This document shows, piece by piece, positions 26,849-38,902 of a stretch of 64,000 bases of DNA. The stretch is from Tsukamurella sp. 1534 (GTDB lineage Bacteria; Actinomycetota; Actinomycetes; Mycobacteriales; Mycobacteriaceae). The position numbers were made by a program, and so were the translations under genes. Under the pieces are notes generated by a model, which had not been told where the DNA came from, searched no databases, and worked only from the letters and a program-made list of their open reading frames with translations. Numbering within the stretch: position 1 is the stretch's first letter; the number at the start of each line of letters is the position of its first letter. Location: contig NZ_HE997627.1 in the NCBI RefSeq assembly GCF_000312385.1, positions 191,911-255,910 of the forward strand, given 5' to 3'.

Positions 26849-27236
26849 GTGGATCCTTACACGCCGCCCGGACTCCCCGAACCCGTGCTCGTCAGCATCG
26901 GGGACATCCACTGCACCCGGACCGAGGTGATCACCCCGGTGGGCACCTTCCCGATCGTGGGGACCCGGTGGACGGTGACCGATCACAGCGTCACGACGAG
27001 GACGACGCCCACGTGGGCGATCATCACGGCCGTCGTCATCGCGGTCTTCACGTGCCTGCTCGGCCTCCTGCTGCTCCTCGTGAAGGAGGATCAGACGCAG
27101 GGATTCGCACAGGTCACCGTGCTCGGGCCCGACGGGCGGTCGTACACCACCCTCGGTGCCGACGTACTCCTATGCGGCGGTGCAGGACGTGTTCCGCCGG
27201 GTCGACTACGCGCGCAACCTCGGCATGGGCGCCTAG
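26849..27236 (+). pseudogene. Small membrane protein with an apparent +1 frameshift
   Basis: The frame starts at GTG 26849 (VDPYTPPGLPEPV) and has one transmembrane helix (WAIITAVVIAVFTCLLGLLL). It reads GRSYTTL, then continues into Arg/Pro/Gly-rich sequence that looks non-coding. The +1 frame from about 27156 instead gives VPTYSYAAVQDVFRRVDYAR and NLGMGA before a stop at 27234-27236. Removing one G of the GG at 27155-27156 joins both parts into a natural-looking 128-residue protein. This is either a sequencing indel or a genuine disruption. Its function is unknown; it sits divergent from pup. Confidence 0.65.
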
Positions 27237-27239
27237 CGT

Positions 27240-27701
27240 TCACCGCACGGGGCGGAGCCGCACGACGGGGATCGCGCGGGACGTCTTCGCCTGGTAGGCG
27301 GCGTAGCGGCCGCCGTTGTTGCGGTCCGCCAGCGCCCACAGCCGGGCGTAGTCCGCGTCACCGGGCCGGAGCGCCTCGACGGTGGCGGGAAACCTCTGCG
27401 TGCCCACCTGCAGGTCGACCGTGCCAGCCTTGACCATGTTGTGGAACCACGCCGGGTTGCGGGGAGCGCCGCCCTTGGACGCCACCACGAGGTAGTCCTC
27501 GCCGTCCCGGGCGTACGTGAGCACCGTCGTCCGCGGTTCGCCGCTCTTCGCGCCCACGGTGCGCACGATGAGGCTCGGGACGCCGAACAGCAGCTTGTGC
27601 CCGATGCGCCCGCCCGACCGCACGTACAGTTCCCCGTGCGCCTTGAGCACCTCGGGGAACGCCTTGGCGTACAGCTTGTTCAGCTCTCCTGCGATGTCCA
27701 T
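27240..27701 (-). CDS. Nitroreductase-family deazaflavin (F420)-dependent oxidoreductase
   Basis: 153 residues of the DUF385/DDN split-barrel type. Segments include GELYVRSGGRIGHKLLFG, PSLIVRTVGAKSGEPRTTVL and VVASKGGAPRNPAWFHNM. Family members such as M. tuberculosis Ddn use F420H2 to reduce quinones or nitroimidazoles at the membrane. It lies between dop and the frameshifted gene, 3 nt after the dop stop, so it may be co-transcribed with dop. The physiological substrate is unknown. Confidence 0.87.
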   Translation of the reverse strand: MDIAGELNKLYAKAFPEVLKAHGELYVRSGGRIGHKLLFGVPSLIVRTVGAKSGEPRTTVLTYARDGEDYLVVASKGGAPRNPAWFHNMVKAGTVDLQVGTQRFPATVEALRPGDADYARLWALADRNNGGRYAAYQAKTSRAIPVVRLRPVR

Positions 27702-27704
27702 GTT

Positions 27705-29195
27705 TCAGCCCTTCAGCGAATCGACGAGCTCCCGCGCGTCGGCGGCGCTGTCCAGCAGGGCCCCGACGTGCTCCTTCGTGCCGCGCAGTGGCTCCAGGGT
27801 GGGGATCCGCACCAGCGAATCCGCGCCCACGTCGAAGATCACGGAGTCCCAACTGGCGGCGGCGATCTCGGTGCCGAACCGGCGCATGCACTCGCCGCGG
27901 AAGTAGGCGCGCGTGGACTCCGGCGGCGTGCTCACCGCGTCCATCACCTGCTGCTCGGTCACCAGCCGCTTCATCGAGCCGCGCGCCACGAGCCGGTTGT
28001 ACAGCCCCTTGTCGAGGCGGACGTCCGAATACTGGAGGTCGACCAGGGCCAGCTTCGACGCGCCCCAACCGAGGCCCTCGCGCTGGCGGATGCCCTCCAA
28101 CAGGCGCAGTTTGGCCGGCCAGTCCAGAGTGTCCGCCAACCGCATGGGATCGTCGGCGAGCACATCCAGCACCCGCACCCAGGTGGCGTGCACGTCGTGG
28201 GCGCGCGCGTCGTCGGAGCCCTCCAGGTACGCGCCCACCCGGTCCGCGTACGCCCGCTGGATGTCGAGCGCCGTCATCCTCCTGCCGTCCGCCAACTCGA
28301 GCAGCCCCGTCAGGGACAGGTCGCGCGACACCTGGTGCACCGCCGTCACGGGCGCGGACAGCTGCAGGTCGGAGAGGTCCACGCCCGCCTCGATCAGGTC
28401 CAGGACCAGTGACGACGCCCCCACCTTGAGGTAGGTGGAGGTCTCGGCGAGGTTCGCGTCGCCGATGATCACGTGCAGCCGGCGGTACTTGTCCGGGTCG
28501 GCGTGCGGCTCGTCCCGGGTGTTGATGATCCCGCGCTTGAGCGTGGTCTCCAGGCCCACCTCGACCTCGATGTAATCGGCCCGCTGGGACAGCTGGAAGC
28601 CCGGCTCGTCACCCAGCGCACCGAGGCCGACGCGGCCGCTACCGGTGTACACCTGCCGGGTCGCGAAGAATGGGGTCAGCCCGGAGACGATCGACGCGAA
28701 CGGGGTGTCGCGGCGCATCAGGTAGTTCTCGTGCGTGCCGTACGAGGCGCCCTTGCCGTCGATGTTGTTCTTGTACAACTGCAGCGCCGCCGCACCCGGC
28801 ACCGTCGAGGCGTAGCGGGCCGCGGCGTCCATGACCCGCTCCCCCGCCTTGTCCCAGATCACCGCGTCGAGGGGGTCGGTCACCTCGGGCGCCGAGTACT
28901 CCGGATGCGCGTGGTCGACGTACAGCCGCGCGCCGTTGGTGAGGATCATGTTCGCGGCGCCGATCTCATCGGCGTCGATGATCGGCGCCGGGCCGCCGCG
29001 GCCCAAGTCGAAACCGCGGGCGTCGCGCAGGGGCGACTCCAGGTCGTAGTCCCAGCGGGTGCGCTTGGCGCGCGGCACCGCCGCGGCCGCAGCGTACGCG
29101 AGCACCGCCTGCGTCGAGGTGAGAATCGGATTGGCTCCGGGGTCCTTCGGCGCGGAGATCCCGTATTCCACCTCGGTACCGATGATGCGCTCCAT
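27705..29195 (-). CDS. dop: Pup deamidase/depupylase Dop
   Basis: 496 residues of the PafA/Dop glutamine-synthetase-like fold. The catalytic Asp94 lies in [11 protein letters not shown]. The Dop-specific insertion near residues 42-68 ([19 protein letters not shown]) distinguishes it from PafA. Other matches are [19 protein letters not shown] and [19 protein letters not shown]. Dop converts the C-terminal Gln of Pup to Glu and also removes Pup from substrates. TAGGCT is 6 nt before the ATG. Confidence 0.95.
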   Translation of the reverse strand: MERIIGTEVEYGISAPKDPGANPILTSTQAVLAYAAAAAVPRAKRTRWDYDLESPLRDARGFDLGRGGPAPIIDADEIGAANMILTNGARLYVDHAHPEYSAPEVTDPLDAVIWDKAGERVMDAAARYASTVPGAAALQLYKNNIDGKGASYGTHENYLMRRDTPFASIVSGLTPFFATRQVYTGSGRVGLGALGDEPGFQLSQRADYIEVEVGLETTLKRGIINTRDEPHADPDKYRRLHVIIGDANLAETSTYLKVGASSLVLDLIEAGVDLSDLQLSAPVTAVHQVSRDLSLTGLLELADGRRMTALDIQRAYADRVGAYLEGSDDARAHDVHATWVRVLDVLADDPMRLADTLDWPAKLRLLEGIRQREGLGWGASKLALVDLQYSDVRLDKGLYNRLVARGSMKRLVTEQQVMDAVSTPPESTRAYFRGECMRRFGTEIAAASWDSVIFDVGADSLVRIPTLEPLRGTKEHVGALLDSAADARELVDSLKG

Positions 29196-29201
29196 GCGGC
29201 C

Positions 29202-29207
29202 AGCCTA
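29202..29207 (-). promoter_or_regulatory. Leaderless -10 of dop
   Basis: TAGGCT on the minus strand is 6 nt before the dop ATG. Confidence 0.5.
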
Positions 29208-29254
29208 ACCGTGCAGATCCGGCCCTCTCGCGCCGCTCCCGGCACCGCCCGTGA

Positions 29255-31786
29255 TCAGCCCGATTTCCGGGAGATGCGCAGCAGCGTGCCGCCCCAGAGC
29301 AGCAGGCCCAACAACGCCAGAACGCCGATCGACACGGCCCACTGCGCCGGCGTCGCGTCCCACAACGGGTCCGCCGAGGCCGGCACCAGCTTCCCCGTCG
29401 CGGGATCGGTGAACGACGTGATCTTCTGCAGGTCGATCGTCGACGCGCTCGCGGCGAAGCCCCACCGCGACGGGAACAGCCACGACACCTGCTCCAGGCC
29501 GGCGCGGCCGTGCAGGTCGAACAGCCCGCCGCTCATCACGAGCTGCACCATGATCACCACGACGAGCATCGGCATCACCTGCTCGCTGGACCGCGCGATC
29601 GCCGAGATCATGAGCCCCACCAGCGTCGACACGCACGCCAGGAACGCCACGTCGACCACCAGCTCCAGCGACGCGTTCTTCAGCACCGCGCCCTGCGTCT
29701 CCGGGCGCGTCACGCCCACCAGCACGATCGCCATCATGATCGCCGACTGGATCGTCGCGGCCACGAAGTACACCAGCGTCTTCGCCGACAGGTACGCCGC
29801 GGGGCGCAGCCCCACGGCCCGCTCCCGGTGGTAGATCGCCCGCTCCCCGACCAGATCACGCGAGGTGAGGGCGGCACCCATGAAGCACGCGCCCACCACC
29901 AGCAGCACCAGGATCATCGCCGGGCCGCCGCTGGACTCACCCGGCGCCAGGCCCGCGAGGCCGCGCTCCGCCGGCACCAGCAGGGTGATCGCGCCGAGCG
30001 CGATCGGCATGAGCAGCAGGAAGATCAGGTACCCGCGGTCCGCCAGGATCAGTCGCAGCTGCCGCCGCGCCACCACGGACAGCTGCTTGCGGGTGGAGGT
30101 CTTCGGCGACTTGGTCGGCGCGGGCGGCGGGCCCGACGGTGCCGGCGGCGGCGCCGCCGGATGCGCCGAGCGGTACCGCTGCCACGCCACGTCGGGCTGC
30201 TTGGCGGCGAAATCGAAGATCTCGGCCCAGTCGCTCGTACCCATGGCCGCCTTGACCCCCTTCGGGGCGCCGCAGTACGCGGTCTTCCCACCGGGCGCCA
30301 GCAACAGCACCTGATCGCACATGTCGATGTGGGTCAGCGAGTGCGTCACCACGATCACGACGCGGCCCGCGTCGGCCAGGCGCCGCAGCGTCTGCATCAC
30401 CTGCCGGTCGAGCGCGGGATCCAGGCCCGACGTGGGCTCGTCGAGGATCAGCAGCGACGGGCCCGTGAGCAGCTCCATCGCCACCGACGCCCGCTTGCGC
30501 TGACCGCCCGAGAGCCTGTCGACGCGGGTCTTCTTGTGCTCGGTGAGCTGCAGCTCGGCCAGCACCCCGTCGATCACCTGGTCCCGGTCGGCCTTCGACA
30601 TGTCCGGCGGTAACCGGAGCTCGGCGGCGAAACCGAGTGCCTGCTCCAGCGTGAGCTGCCGGTGCAGCACGTCGTCCTGCGGGACCATGCCGATGCGGGA
30701 GCGGAGCGCGTCGAAGTCGCGGTGCACGTCGCGGCCCTCGAACTCCACGCGTCCCGCGGTCGGGGTCACGGCGCCGGAGACGACCCGGGACACCGTCGAC
30801 TTGCCGGCGCCCGAGGGGCCGATGACGGCCGTGAGAGTGCCCGGGGCGGCGCGGAAGTCGACGCCGTTGAGGAGCGTCTTGTTGCCGTCCACGGTGAGCG
30901 TGATGCCCTGCACCGCGAGGCCCGCGCCGGCGAACTGCTGCACCTTGGGGCGCTCCAGGCGCCCGTTCTCGACCACGAGGTCGGAGTTGCCGACGGTCAC
31001 GACGTCGCCGTCGCGCAGGGCCGTGGGGCCGCCGATGCGGCGGCCGTTGACCTGGGTGCCGTTGGCGGAATGCAGGTCCTCGATGACGAGGCCCTGCGGC
31101 CCGGTCAGCAGGCGGGCGTGCCGCCGAGACACCAGCATGTCGCCGATCGCGAGGTCGTTGTCCGGGGTGCGGCCGATGGTGACCTGCCCGCCCGTCGAGG
31201 CCGGCGACGGCATCTTCTGCACCTGGTACAGGCCGGTGTTGCCGGCCATGGCCCGCAGGTGCGGGGCGACGTCGCCGGTCGGACCGGGCACCGGGCGGGG
31301 CGGCTGCGCCGGGATCGGCGCCGACGGGGCCTGCTGCCGGGGTGGTAGGGGCCGCGGCGCGCCGGGGTTCGACGGTGCGCGCCCGGCCGAGGGCTGCGGC
31401 GCAGGAGGATTCGGCTGCGGCCGGGTCGGCGCGGCGGCCGGCGGCGCGGGGCGGGAAGCGGGCGGCTGCGGGAACCGCGTCGGCCCGCTCGACGCCAGGG
31501 ACACCGGGGCCCCGGTCCGCGGGTCGCCGAACATCAGCGCCTGCGTGCCGGCGACCGCCACCGTCGGGCGCCGGACCCCGCCGGCGAACACGCCGTTCGT
31601 GCTGCGGTCCGTGAGGATCCAGCCCGTCGGCCCCGCGGACGCGACCGCGTGGGTCCGCGACACGAGCGGGTGGTTGATGGTGACGTCCGACTCGAGCGTG
31701 CGGCCGAACGTGACCGTCTTACCCGGCGCGAACGTCAGCGTCTGCCCGTCCACCGTCACGGTGAGGGTCCCGGTTTGCGTGTTCAT
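29255..31786 (-). CDS. FHA-domain ABC exporter (Rv1747-like ATPase-permease fusion)
   Basis: 843 residues. FHA domain 1 covers about 1-95 (VTFGRTLESDVTINHPLVSR, phosphothreonine-binding GR and SRTH). A Pro/Ala-rich linker of about 90 residues follows, then FHA domain 2 (VTIGRTPDNDLAIGDMLVSR, SANGTQVNGRRIG). The ABC ATPase has Walker A GPSGAGKST, signature LSGGQRKRAS and Walker B LLILDEPTSGLD. About six C-terminal membrane segments form an ABC2-type permease. M. tuberculosis Rv1747 has this architecture and is regulated by Ser/Thr kinases through its FHA domains. Its placement between dop and mpa differs from M. tuberculosis. GTG at 31789 is an alternative start. Confidence 0.9.
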   Translation of the reverse strand: MNTQTGTLTVTVDGQTLTFAPGKTVTFGRTLESDVTINHPLVSRTHAVASAGPTGWILTDRSTNGVFAGGVRRPTVAVAGTQALMFGDPRTGAPVSLASSGPTRFPQPPASRPAPPAAAPTRPQPNPPAPQPSAGRAPSNPGAPRPLPPRQQAPSAPIPAQPPRPVPGPTGDVAPHLRAMAGNTGLYQVQKMPSPASTGGQVTIGRTPDNDLAIGDMLVSRRHARLLTGPQGLVIEDLHSANGTQVNGRRIGGPTALRDGDVVTVGNSDLVVENGRLERPKVQQFAGAGLAVQGITLTVDGNKTLLNGVDFRAAPGTLTAVIGPSGAGKSTVSRVVSGAVTPTAGRVEFEGRDVHRDFDALRSRIGMVPQDDVLHRQLTLEQALGFAAELRLPPDMSKADRDQVIDGVLAELQLTEHKKTRVDRLSGGQRKRASVAMELLTGPSLLILDEPTSGLDPALDRQVMQTLRRLADAGRVVIVVTHSLTHIDMCDQVLLLAPGGKTAYCGAPKGVKAAMGTSDWAEIFDFAAKQPDVAWQRYRSAHPAAPPPAPSGPPPAPTKSPKTSTRKQLSVVARRQLRLILADRGYLIFLLLMPIALGAITLLVPAERGLAGLAPGESSGGPAMILVLLVVGACFMGAALTSRDLVGERAIYHRERAVGLRPAAYLSAKTLVYFVAATIQSAIMMAIVLVGVTRPETQGAVLKNASLELVVDVAFLACVSTLVGLMISAIARSSEQVMPMLVVVIMVQLVMSGGLFDLHGRAGLEQVSWLFPSRWGFAASASTIDLQKITSFTDPATGKLVPASADPLWDATPAQWAVSIGVLALLGLLLWGGTLLRISRKSG

Positions 31787-31794
31787 CACGCACA

Positions 31795-31800
31795 ACTATA
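31795..31800 (-). promoter_or_regulatory. Leaderless-type -10 of the FHA-ABC exporter
   Basis: TATAGT on the minus strand lies 5 nt before GTG 31789 and 8 nt before ATG 31786. No Shine-Dalgarno is present. Confidence 0.45.
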
Positions 31801-31856
31801 AGGAGACACCCCTTGCCCAGGGCTTATGCGGTGCTTGTAACGCCGTTCGCGGCGCG

Positions 31857-33566
31857 CTACAAGTACTGTCCGGTGTTGTTCTCCGTGTCGATCGCCCGCG
31901 ATGCGCTGGAGTTCTTGCCGGTCACGAGGGTGCGGATGTACACGATCCGCTCGCCCTTCTTGCCCGAGATCCGCGCCCAGTCGTCCGGGTTGGTGGTGTT
32001 CGGGAGGTCCTCGTTCTCGGCGAACTCCTCGACGATCGACTCCAGCAGGTGCGAGATCCGCAGGCCCGGCTGCCCGGTCTCGAGGAACGCCTTGATGGCG
32101 TGCTTCTTGGACCGGTCCACGACGTTCTGGATCATCGCGCCCGAGTTGAAGTCCTTGAAGTACATGACCTCCTTGTCGCCGTTGGCGTAGGTCACCTCCA
32201 GGAACCGGTTGTCGTCGGTCTCGGCGTACATGCGCTCGACGACGCGCTCGATCATCGCCTTGACGCAGGCCTCACGGTCGTCGCCGAACTCGGCCAGGTC
32301 CTCGGCGTTGAGCGGCAGCTCGGACGTGAGGTACTTGGAGAAGATGTCGATCGCACCCTCGGCATCGGGACGCTCGATCTTGATCTTCACGTCCAGGCGG
32401 CCGGGCCGGAGGATGGCCGGGTCGATCATGTCCTCGCGGTTGGAGGCGCCGATCACGATGACGTTCTCGAGGCCCTCGACACCGTCGATCTCGGACAGCA
32501 GCTGCGGCACCACGGTGGTCTCCACGTCCGAGCTGACGCCCGAGCCGCGGGTGCGGAAGATCGAGTCCATCTCGTCGAAGAACACGATCACGGGGGTGCC
32601 CTCGGAGGCCTTCTCGCGCGCCCGCTGGAAGATCAGCCGGATGTGCCGCTCCGTCTCACCGACGAACTTGTTGAGCAGCTCCGGGCCCTTGATGTTGAGG
32701 AAGTACGACTTCGCCTCCCGCGAGTCGTCGCCGCGGACCTCGGCGATCTTCTTGGCCAGCGAGTTCGCGACCGCCTTCGCGATGAGCGTCTTGCCGTTAC
32801 CGGGAGGGCCGTACAGCAGCACGCCCTTCGGCGGCCGCAGCGAGTAGTCCTTGAACAGGTCCTTGTGCAGGAACGGCAGTTCCACCGCGTCGCGGATGAG
32901 CTCGATCTGCCGGCCCAGGCCGCCGATGTCGGAGTAGTCGACGTCCGGCACCTCCTCCAGCACCAGGTCCTCGACCTCGGCCTTGGGGATGCGCTCGTAG
33001 GCGTAGCCGGCCTTGGTGTCCACGAGCAGCGAGTCACCCACGCGCAGCTTGCGCTTGGGGACGCCGAACTCGTCCTCGCCGACCTGGTCCTTGGCCTGTT
33101 CGGCGAGCGGGGCGGCCAGGCGCACCACCCGCTCCTCGTCGGCGTGGCCCACGACCAGGGCGCGCGCACCGTCGTCGAGGATCTCTCGCAGCGAGCAGAT
33201 CTCGCCGACGGTCTCGTACTCGCCCGCCTCCACAACGGTGAGCGCCTCGTTCAGCCGCAGCGTCTGCCCGGTTTCGAACGCCGCGACGTCCAGGTTCGGG
33301 GAGCAGGTGAGCCGCATCTTCCGGCCGGAGGTGAAGACGTCCACGGTGTCGTCCTCGTACGTGGCCAGGAGCACGCCGTAGCCCGACGGGGGCTGTCCCA
33401 GGCGGTCCACCTCCTCGCGGAGGGTGAGCAGCTGGTTGCGGGCGTCGCGCAGGGTCTCGAGCAGCTTCGCGTTGCGGGTGGTGAGCGCGTCGATGCGCTC
33501 GCGCATCGCGGCCGCGGAGGCCGACGGCGGCGTGGATTCCGTACGGTTCGAATCCGGTTCGGTCAC
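31857..33566 (-). CDS. mpa: Proteasome-associated AAA ATPase Mpa/ARC
   Basis: 569 residues from GTG 33566, preceded by GGGAGC. An N-terminal coiled coil (about 18-56) recruits Pup. Two OB folds follow, then a AAA domain with Walker A GPPGNGKT (253-260) and Walker B VFFDEMD. The extreme C-terminus NNTGQYL carries the QYL-type tail that docks in the proteasome alpha ring. The hexamer unfolds pupylated proteins and feeds them to PrcAB. Confidence 0.95.
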   Translation of the reverse strand: MTEPDSNRTESTPPSASAAAMRERIDALTTRNAKLLETLRDARNQLLTLREEVDRLGQPPSGYGVLLATYEDDTVDVFTSGRKMRLTCSPNLDVAAFETGQTLRLNEALTVVEAGEYETVGEICSLREILDDGARALVVGHADEERVVRLAAPLAEQAKDQVGEDEFGVPKRKLRVGDSLLVDTKAGYAYERIPKAEVEDLVLEEVPDVDYSDIGGLGRQIELIRDAVELPFLHKDLFKDYSLRPPKGVLLYGPPGNGKTLIAKAVANSLAKKIAEVRGDDSREAKSYFLNIKGPELLNKFVGETERHIRLIFQRAREKASEGTPVIVFFDEMDSIFRTRGSGVSSDVETTVVPQLLSEIDGVEGLENVIVIGASNREDMIDPAILRPGRLDVKIKIERPDAEGAIDIFSKYLTSELPLNAEDLAEFGDDREACVKAMIERVVERMYAETDDNRFLEVTYANGDKEVMYFKDFNSGAMIQNVVDRSKKHAIKAFLETGQPGLRISHLLESIVEEFAENEDLPNTTNPDDWARISGKKGERIVYIRTLVTGKNSSASRAIDTENNTGQYL

Positions 33567-33597
33567 GAGTGCTCCCTTCGAGCGGCTTCTTTCAACG

Positions 33598-35320
<1,723 letters not shown>

Positions 35321-35327
35321 GGTCGGC

Positions 35328-36173
35328 TCAGAACCGGCAGCTGCGGATGTCGGTCATGAGGATCGCCTTGGCGCCGAGCTCGGCCAGGTCGTCCATGACA
35401 CCGTTCGCCTCCTTGCGGAGCACCATGGCGCGGACCGCGACCCAGTTCTCGTCGGCCATCGGAGCGACGGTGGGCGATTCCAGGCCCGGGGTCACGGCGA
35501 TGGCCCCGTCCAGCAGGCTGCGCGGGCAGTCGTAGTCGAGCATCACGTACTGCCGGCCGAACACGACGCCCTTGAGCCGGGCGGTGAGCTGGTCCTTGGC
35601 GCGGTCCGGTGCACCGCCGGAACGCTCGATGAGCACGCCCTCGGACGCGCACACCGGGTCGCCGAACGGCACCAGGTTGTTCTGCCGCAGCGACCGGCCC
35701 GACTCCACCACGTCGGCGATGAGGTCGGCCACGCCCAGCTGGATCGAGATCTCGACGGCGCCGTCGAGGCGGATGACCTCGGCCTCGATGCCGCGCTCGA
35801 ACAGATCCCGGCGCACCAGGTTCGGGTACGACGTGGCGACCCGCTTGCCGCTCAGGTCGTCCACCGACCACTCCGTGCCCGCGGGGCCCGCGTAGCGGAA
35901 GGTGGAGCGGCCGAAGCCCAGGGCGAGGCGCTCGGTGAACTCGGCGCCCGAATCGAGCGCGAGGTCGCGGCCGGTGATGCCCATGTCGAGCTCGCCGGAG
36001 CCGACGTACAGCGCGATGTCCTTGGGACGGAGGAAGAAGAACTCGACCTCGTTGGCGTTGTCGAGGACCGTGAGGTCCTTGGAGTCCGAGCGGCGGCGGT
36101 AGCCGGCCTCGCTCAGGATGGCGGCGGCGGCCTCCGACAGCGCGCCCTTGTTCGGTACGGCGACCCGCAGCAT
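35328..36173 (-). CDS. hisG: ATP phosphoribosyltransferase HisG (long form)
   Basis: 281 residues starting [16 protein letters not shown], matching mycobacterial HisG closely. Other segments are [35 protein letters not shown] and the C-terminal ACT-like regulatory domain ending [14 protein letters not shown]. It condenses ATP with PRPP in the first step of histidine synthesis and is feedback-inhibited by histidine through that domain. AAGGGA precedes the ATG. It follows hisE by 28 nt, making a hisE-hisG operon. Confidence 0.95.
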   Translation of the reverse strand: MLRVAVPNKGALSEAAAAILSEAGYRRRSDSKDLTVLDNANEVEFFFLRPKDIALYVGSGELDMGITGRDLALDSGAEFTERLALGFGRSTFRYAGPAGTEWSVDDLSGKRVATSYPNLVRRDLFERGIEAEVIRLDGAVEISIQLGVADLIADVVESGRSLRQNNLVPFGDPVCASEGVLIERSGGAPDRAKDQLTARLKGVVFGRQYVMLDYDCPRSLLDGAIAVTPGLESPTVAPMADENWVAVRAMVLRKEANGVMDDLAELGAKAILMTDIRSCRF

Positions 36174-36201
36174 GCGAGAGGTCCCTTCGAGGTAGATCGG
36201 G

Positions 36202-36465
36202 TTACAGGTAGGAGTAGACGTCATCGAGCGTCAGACCGCGCTTGATCAGCAACACCTGCAGCCAGTACAGGAGCTGCGAGGCCTCTTCGGCGAGGTCCTC
36301 GTCGCTCTGATGCTCGGCGGCGATCCACACCTCGCCGGCCTCCTCGAGCACCTTCTTCCCCAGGAAATGGATGCCGCGGTCCAGCGCTTCGACGGTCCCG
36401 CTCCCGGCGGGCCGCGTCTGGGCCTTCTCGGCCAACTCCGCGAACAGCGTCTCCATGGTCTTCAC
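36202..36465 (-). CDS. hisE: Phosphoribosyl-ATP pyrophosphatase HisE
   Basis: 87 residues from GTG ([20 protein letters not shown]); ATG 36456 is an alternative, but the mycobacterial homologue retains the VKT segment. The all-alpha MazG-like metal site is seen in [19 protein letters not shown] and [14 protein letters not shown]. It hydrolyses phosphoribosyl-ATP to phosphoribosyl-AMP, the second step of histidine synthesis. It is separate from HisI, as usual in actinobacteria. Confidence 0.94.
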   Translation of the reverse strand: MKTMETLFAELAEKAQTRPAGSGTVEALDRGIHFLGKKVLEEAGEVWIAAEHQSDEDLAEEASQLLYWLQVLLIKRGLTLDDVYSYL

Positions 36466-36533
36466 GGTGTCCCAGTCTCCCACGCGGCCCCGGGCCGTGG
36501 ATGGCCGGGACCTCCCCGGTACCCGCCTGGACT

Positions 36534-36539
36534 TAGAGT
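36534..36539 (+). promoter_or_regulatory. Leaderless -10 of the membrane alpha/beta hydrolase
   Basis: TAGAGT lies 7 nt before the GTG at 36547. Confidence 0.5.
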
Positions 36540-36546
36540 GGAGGGT

Positions 36547-38436
36547 GTGGAGCGCGGGATCACGGACGAGGCGGCACCGTCGACCCCGCCCGCCGAAACC
36601 GACTCCGGTCCCCCGGCCAAGGGCGCCGCGCAGTACCAGTACACCCGCGCCCTGATCCGCGCCCGCCTCCGGTTCGTGCGGGCCGCCAAGGACTCCGACC
36701 GCAGGCTGCGGGAGAACTTCGACGAGTTCGCCGACCGGCACCCGCTGCTCGCGTGGGCGTGGGGCCTGCTGCACCTCGACTTCGCCGGGCTGTTCGTGGG
36801 CGGCCTGTTCCTGATGAGCAGTTTCACCGTGTCGCTGGTGCCGCGGTCCTGGTTCTTCCAGGGCATCGTGGCGGGCATCAACGCCGTCATCGGGTACGGC
36901 ATCGGCGTGTTCCTCAAGTGGGTGATCGTGGACCTGCTGGTGCGTTCGCACCCGATCCGCGACGATCCGCGGCGGGCCCGGTTCGTCCCACTGTGGCGCG
37001 GCCTCATCGTGGTGGGCGTCCTGGTGGGTGGGATGTGGATGATGGTGTCCGCCAAGCGCTGGCAGGACGACGTGCGCGCCCTGATGTCGCTGCCGCCGGG
37101 CACCAACCTCTGGTACCCGCTGACCCCGATCGCCGCGTTCGTCGTGGCCGCCCTGCTGATCTCGCTGTTCCGGGTGCTGCGCGACCTGGCGCTGTACCTG
37201 GCGCGCCGCGCCAACACCTATCTGAGGATCCCGCAGCCCGCGGCGAAGGTGCTGGGCTTCGCAGTGGTGGTGATCCTCGTGGTGATCGCCGTCAACGACG
37301 TCGGCTTCCGCGCGTTCACGGCCGGCGCGAACAGCCTGGCGTCCACCACGAACGACGAGCAGTCGCCGGGGTTCCCGCAGCCCGTCCTCGCCGAGCGTTC
37401 CGGCTCCCCCGGCTCCGCCGCCGAATGGTCCGGGCTCGGGAACGAGGGCCGCAAGTTCGCCGCCGGCGGCCTCCGCGCGAAGGACCTCGCGCGGTTCACC
37501 ACCCGGCCCGTCACCGAGCCGGTCCGGGTGTACGTGGGCCTGGAGAACGCGCCGACCCCGGAGAAGCGGATCGAGCTGCTGCACCGGGAGCTCGCCCGGA
37601 CCGGCGCCCTGGACCGCAAGTACGTGGTGGTCGTGCCGACCACCGGCTCGGGCTGGGTGAACCCGACGGCGGCCCGCGCCCTGGAGCTCATGTACGACGG
37701 GGACGTCGCGATCGTCGCCACCCAGTACTCGTACCTGCCCAGCTGGATCTCCTTCGTCACCGATGGGGAGGCGTCCCTCGAGTCCGGGAAGCGGCTGATC
37801 GACGCCGTGCTCACCGACGTCGACACCCGTCCGCCCGAGCGCCGGCCGAAGGTCCTGGTCATGGGCGAGAGCCTCGGCACCCGCGCCGGCGAGGGCGCGT
37901 TCGCGGGGCTGCCCGACATCCGGGAGAAGGTCGACGGTGTCGTCTGGCTGGGGCCGCCGGCGGCCAACCCCATCCACTCGGCGGTCTCGCAGCGGCGCGA
38001 CCTGGGCACTCCCGAGGTGCTGCCCACCTATTCGGACGGGCTCATCGTCCGGTTCACCGACGGGCGCCGGCCGCTCGCGGACAGCGGCGGCCCCGAATGG
38101 CTGCCGCCGCACATCGTGTACGTGCAGCACCCGTCGGATCCCGTCGTCTGGTGGTCACCGGAACTCATGCTGCGACAACCCGATTGGCTTCGAGAGCCGG
38201 CCGGGCGCGATCGTAGCTCCGCCATGGCCTGGTACCCGTTCGTCACCTTCTGGCAGGTGGCCGCCGACCTTGCGAACGCCGCGGGCGTCCCCGACGGCCA
38301 CGGCCACAACTACGGCACCGCGGCCGTGGACGCGTTCGCCGCGGTGCTGCCGCCCGAGGGCTGGACGCCCGCCGACACCGAACGGGTGCGGATGGCCACC
38401 ATGGCCAGCGCCCCCGTCGACGGGGCCGAGAAGTAG
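36547..38436 (+). CDS. Membrane-anchored alpha/beta hydrolase (Rv1069c-like)
   Basis: 629 residues. Residues 1 to about 65 are cytoplasmic and charged. Four to six membrane helices follow ([38 protein letters not shown], then segments up to about residue 260). A large extracytoplasmic hydrolase domain comes last. The nucleophile elbow is probably [15 protein letters not shown] (Ser in GESLG), with HGHNYGT near the end supplying the histidine. This layout fits the Abhydrolase_9 family. The substrate is unknown, and cell-envelope lipid or ester hydrolysis is plausible. The gene is divergent from hisE. Confidence 0.82.
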   Translation: MERGITDEAAPSTPPAETDSGPPAKGAAQYQYTRALIRARLRFVRAAKDSDRRLRENFDEFADRHPLLAWAWGLLHLDFAGLFVGGLFLMSSFTVSLVPRSWFFQGIVAGINAVIGYGIGVFLKWVIVDLLVRSHPIRDDPRRARFVPLWRGLIVVGVLVGGMWMMVSAKRWQDDVRALMSLPPGTNLWYPLTPIAAFVVAALLISLFRVLRDLALYLARRANTYLRIPQPAAKVLGFAVVVILVVIAVNDVGFRAFTAGANSLASTTNDEQSPGFPQPVLAERSGSPGSAAEWSGLGNEGRKFAAGGLRAKDLARFTTRPVTEPVRVYVGLENAPTPEKRIELLHRELARTGALDRKYVVVVPTTGSGWVNPTAARALELMYDGDVAIVATQYSYLPSWISFVTDGEASLESGKRLIDAVLTDVDTRPPERRPKVLVMGESLGTRAGEGAFAGLPDIREKVDGVVWLGPPAANPIHSAVSQRRDLGTPEVLPTYSDGLIVRFTDGRRPLADSGGPEWLPPHIVYVQHPSDPVVWWSPELMLRQPDWLREPAGRDRSSAMAWYPFVTFWQVAADLANAAGVPDGHGHNYGTAAVDAFAAVLPPEGWTPADTERVRMATMASAPVDGAEK

Positions 38437-38508
38437 GAGCGCACGGGTGGTCCCGTGATTCCCGCCACGATCGGGGGCCGTGGGCGAGCGCCCGCGCGGC
38501 CAGGCCGT

Positions 38509-38514
38509 TAGCGT
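38509..38514 (+). promoter_or_regulatory. Leaderless -10 of the small lipoprotein gene
   Basis: TAGCGT lies 7 nt before the ATG at 38522. Confidence 0.5.
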
Positions 38515-38521
38515 CGCTCAC

Positions 38522-38902
38522 ATGAACCTGCGTCCACCGGCGCTCGGCGTCCTGCTCCTGCTGGCACTCACGGGCTGCTCGCCCGCCGAGAAGGAACCCA
38601 CGGCCAGCCCGCTGAGCTTCGCGCCGATCGCGAACGACGCTTCGACGCCGGTTCCGGCGGCGGGCGGCGGGACGGTGTGCGGGAGCGTCCCGGTGCCCAA
38701 GGGCAAGGCGGACGTGGTGGTCCGGGCGGGCCGGGTGAACTGCGCGGATGCCCTGCGGGCGGGACGGGTCTACGCCGCCGCGGCGGCGAACGCGGAGGGC
38801 CGGGGAGTGAGCGTCGAGACCGGCGGTTGGCACTGCACGGACCGGGGCACCGAACCGGAGGGTTCGTGCCGGCAGGGCGAGAACGCGTTCAGCGTCGGCT
38901 GA
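38522..38902 (+). CDS. Small secreted lipoprotein, function unknown
   Basis: 126 residues. The signal peptide (MNLRPPALGVLLLLALTGC) ends in the lipobox LTGC, so the mature protein should be lipidated on the cell surface. Four further cysteines (GTVCGSV, RVNCADA, WHCTDR, GSCRQG) may form two disulfides. No family recognised. The 3' end overlaps the convergent HAD gene by 14 nt. Confidence 0.72.
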   Translation: MNLRPPALGVLLLLALTGCSPAEKEPTASPLSFAPIANDASTPVPAAGGGTVCGSVPVPKGKADVVVRAGRVNCADALRAGRVYAAAAANAEGRGVSVETGGWHCTDRGTEPEGSCRQGENAFSVG

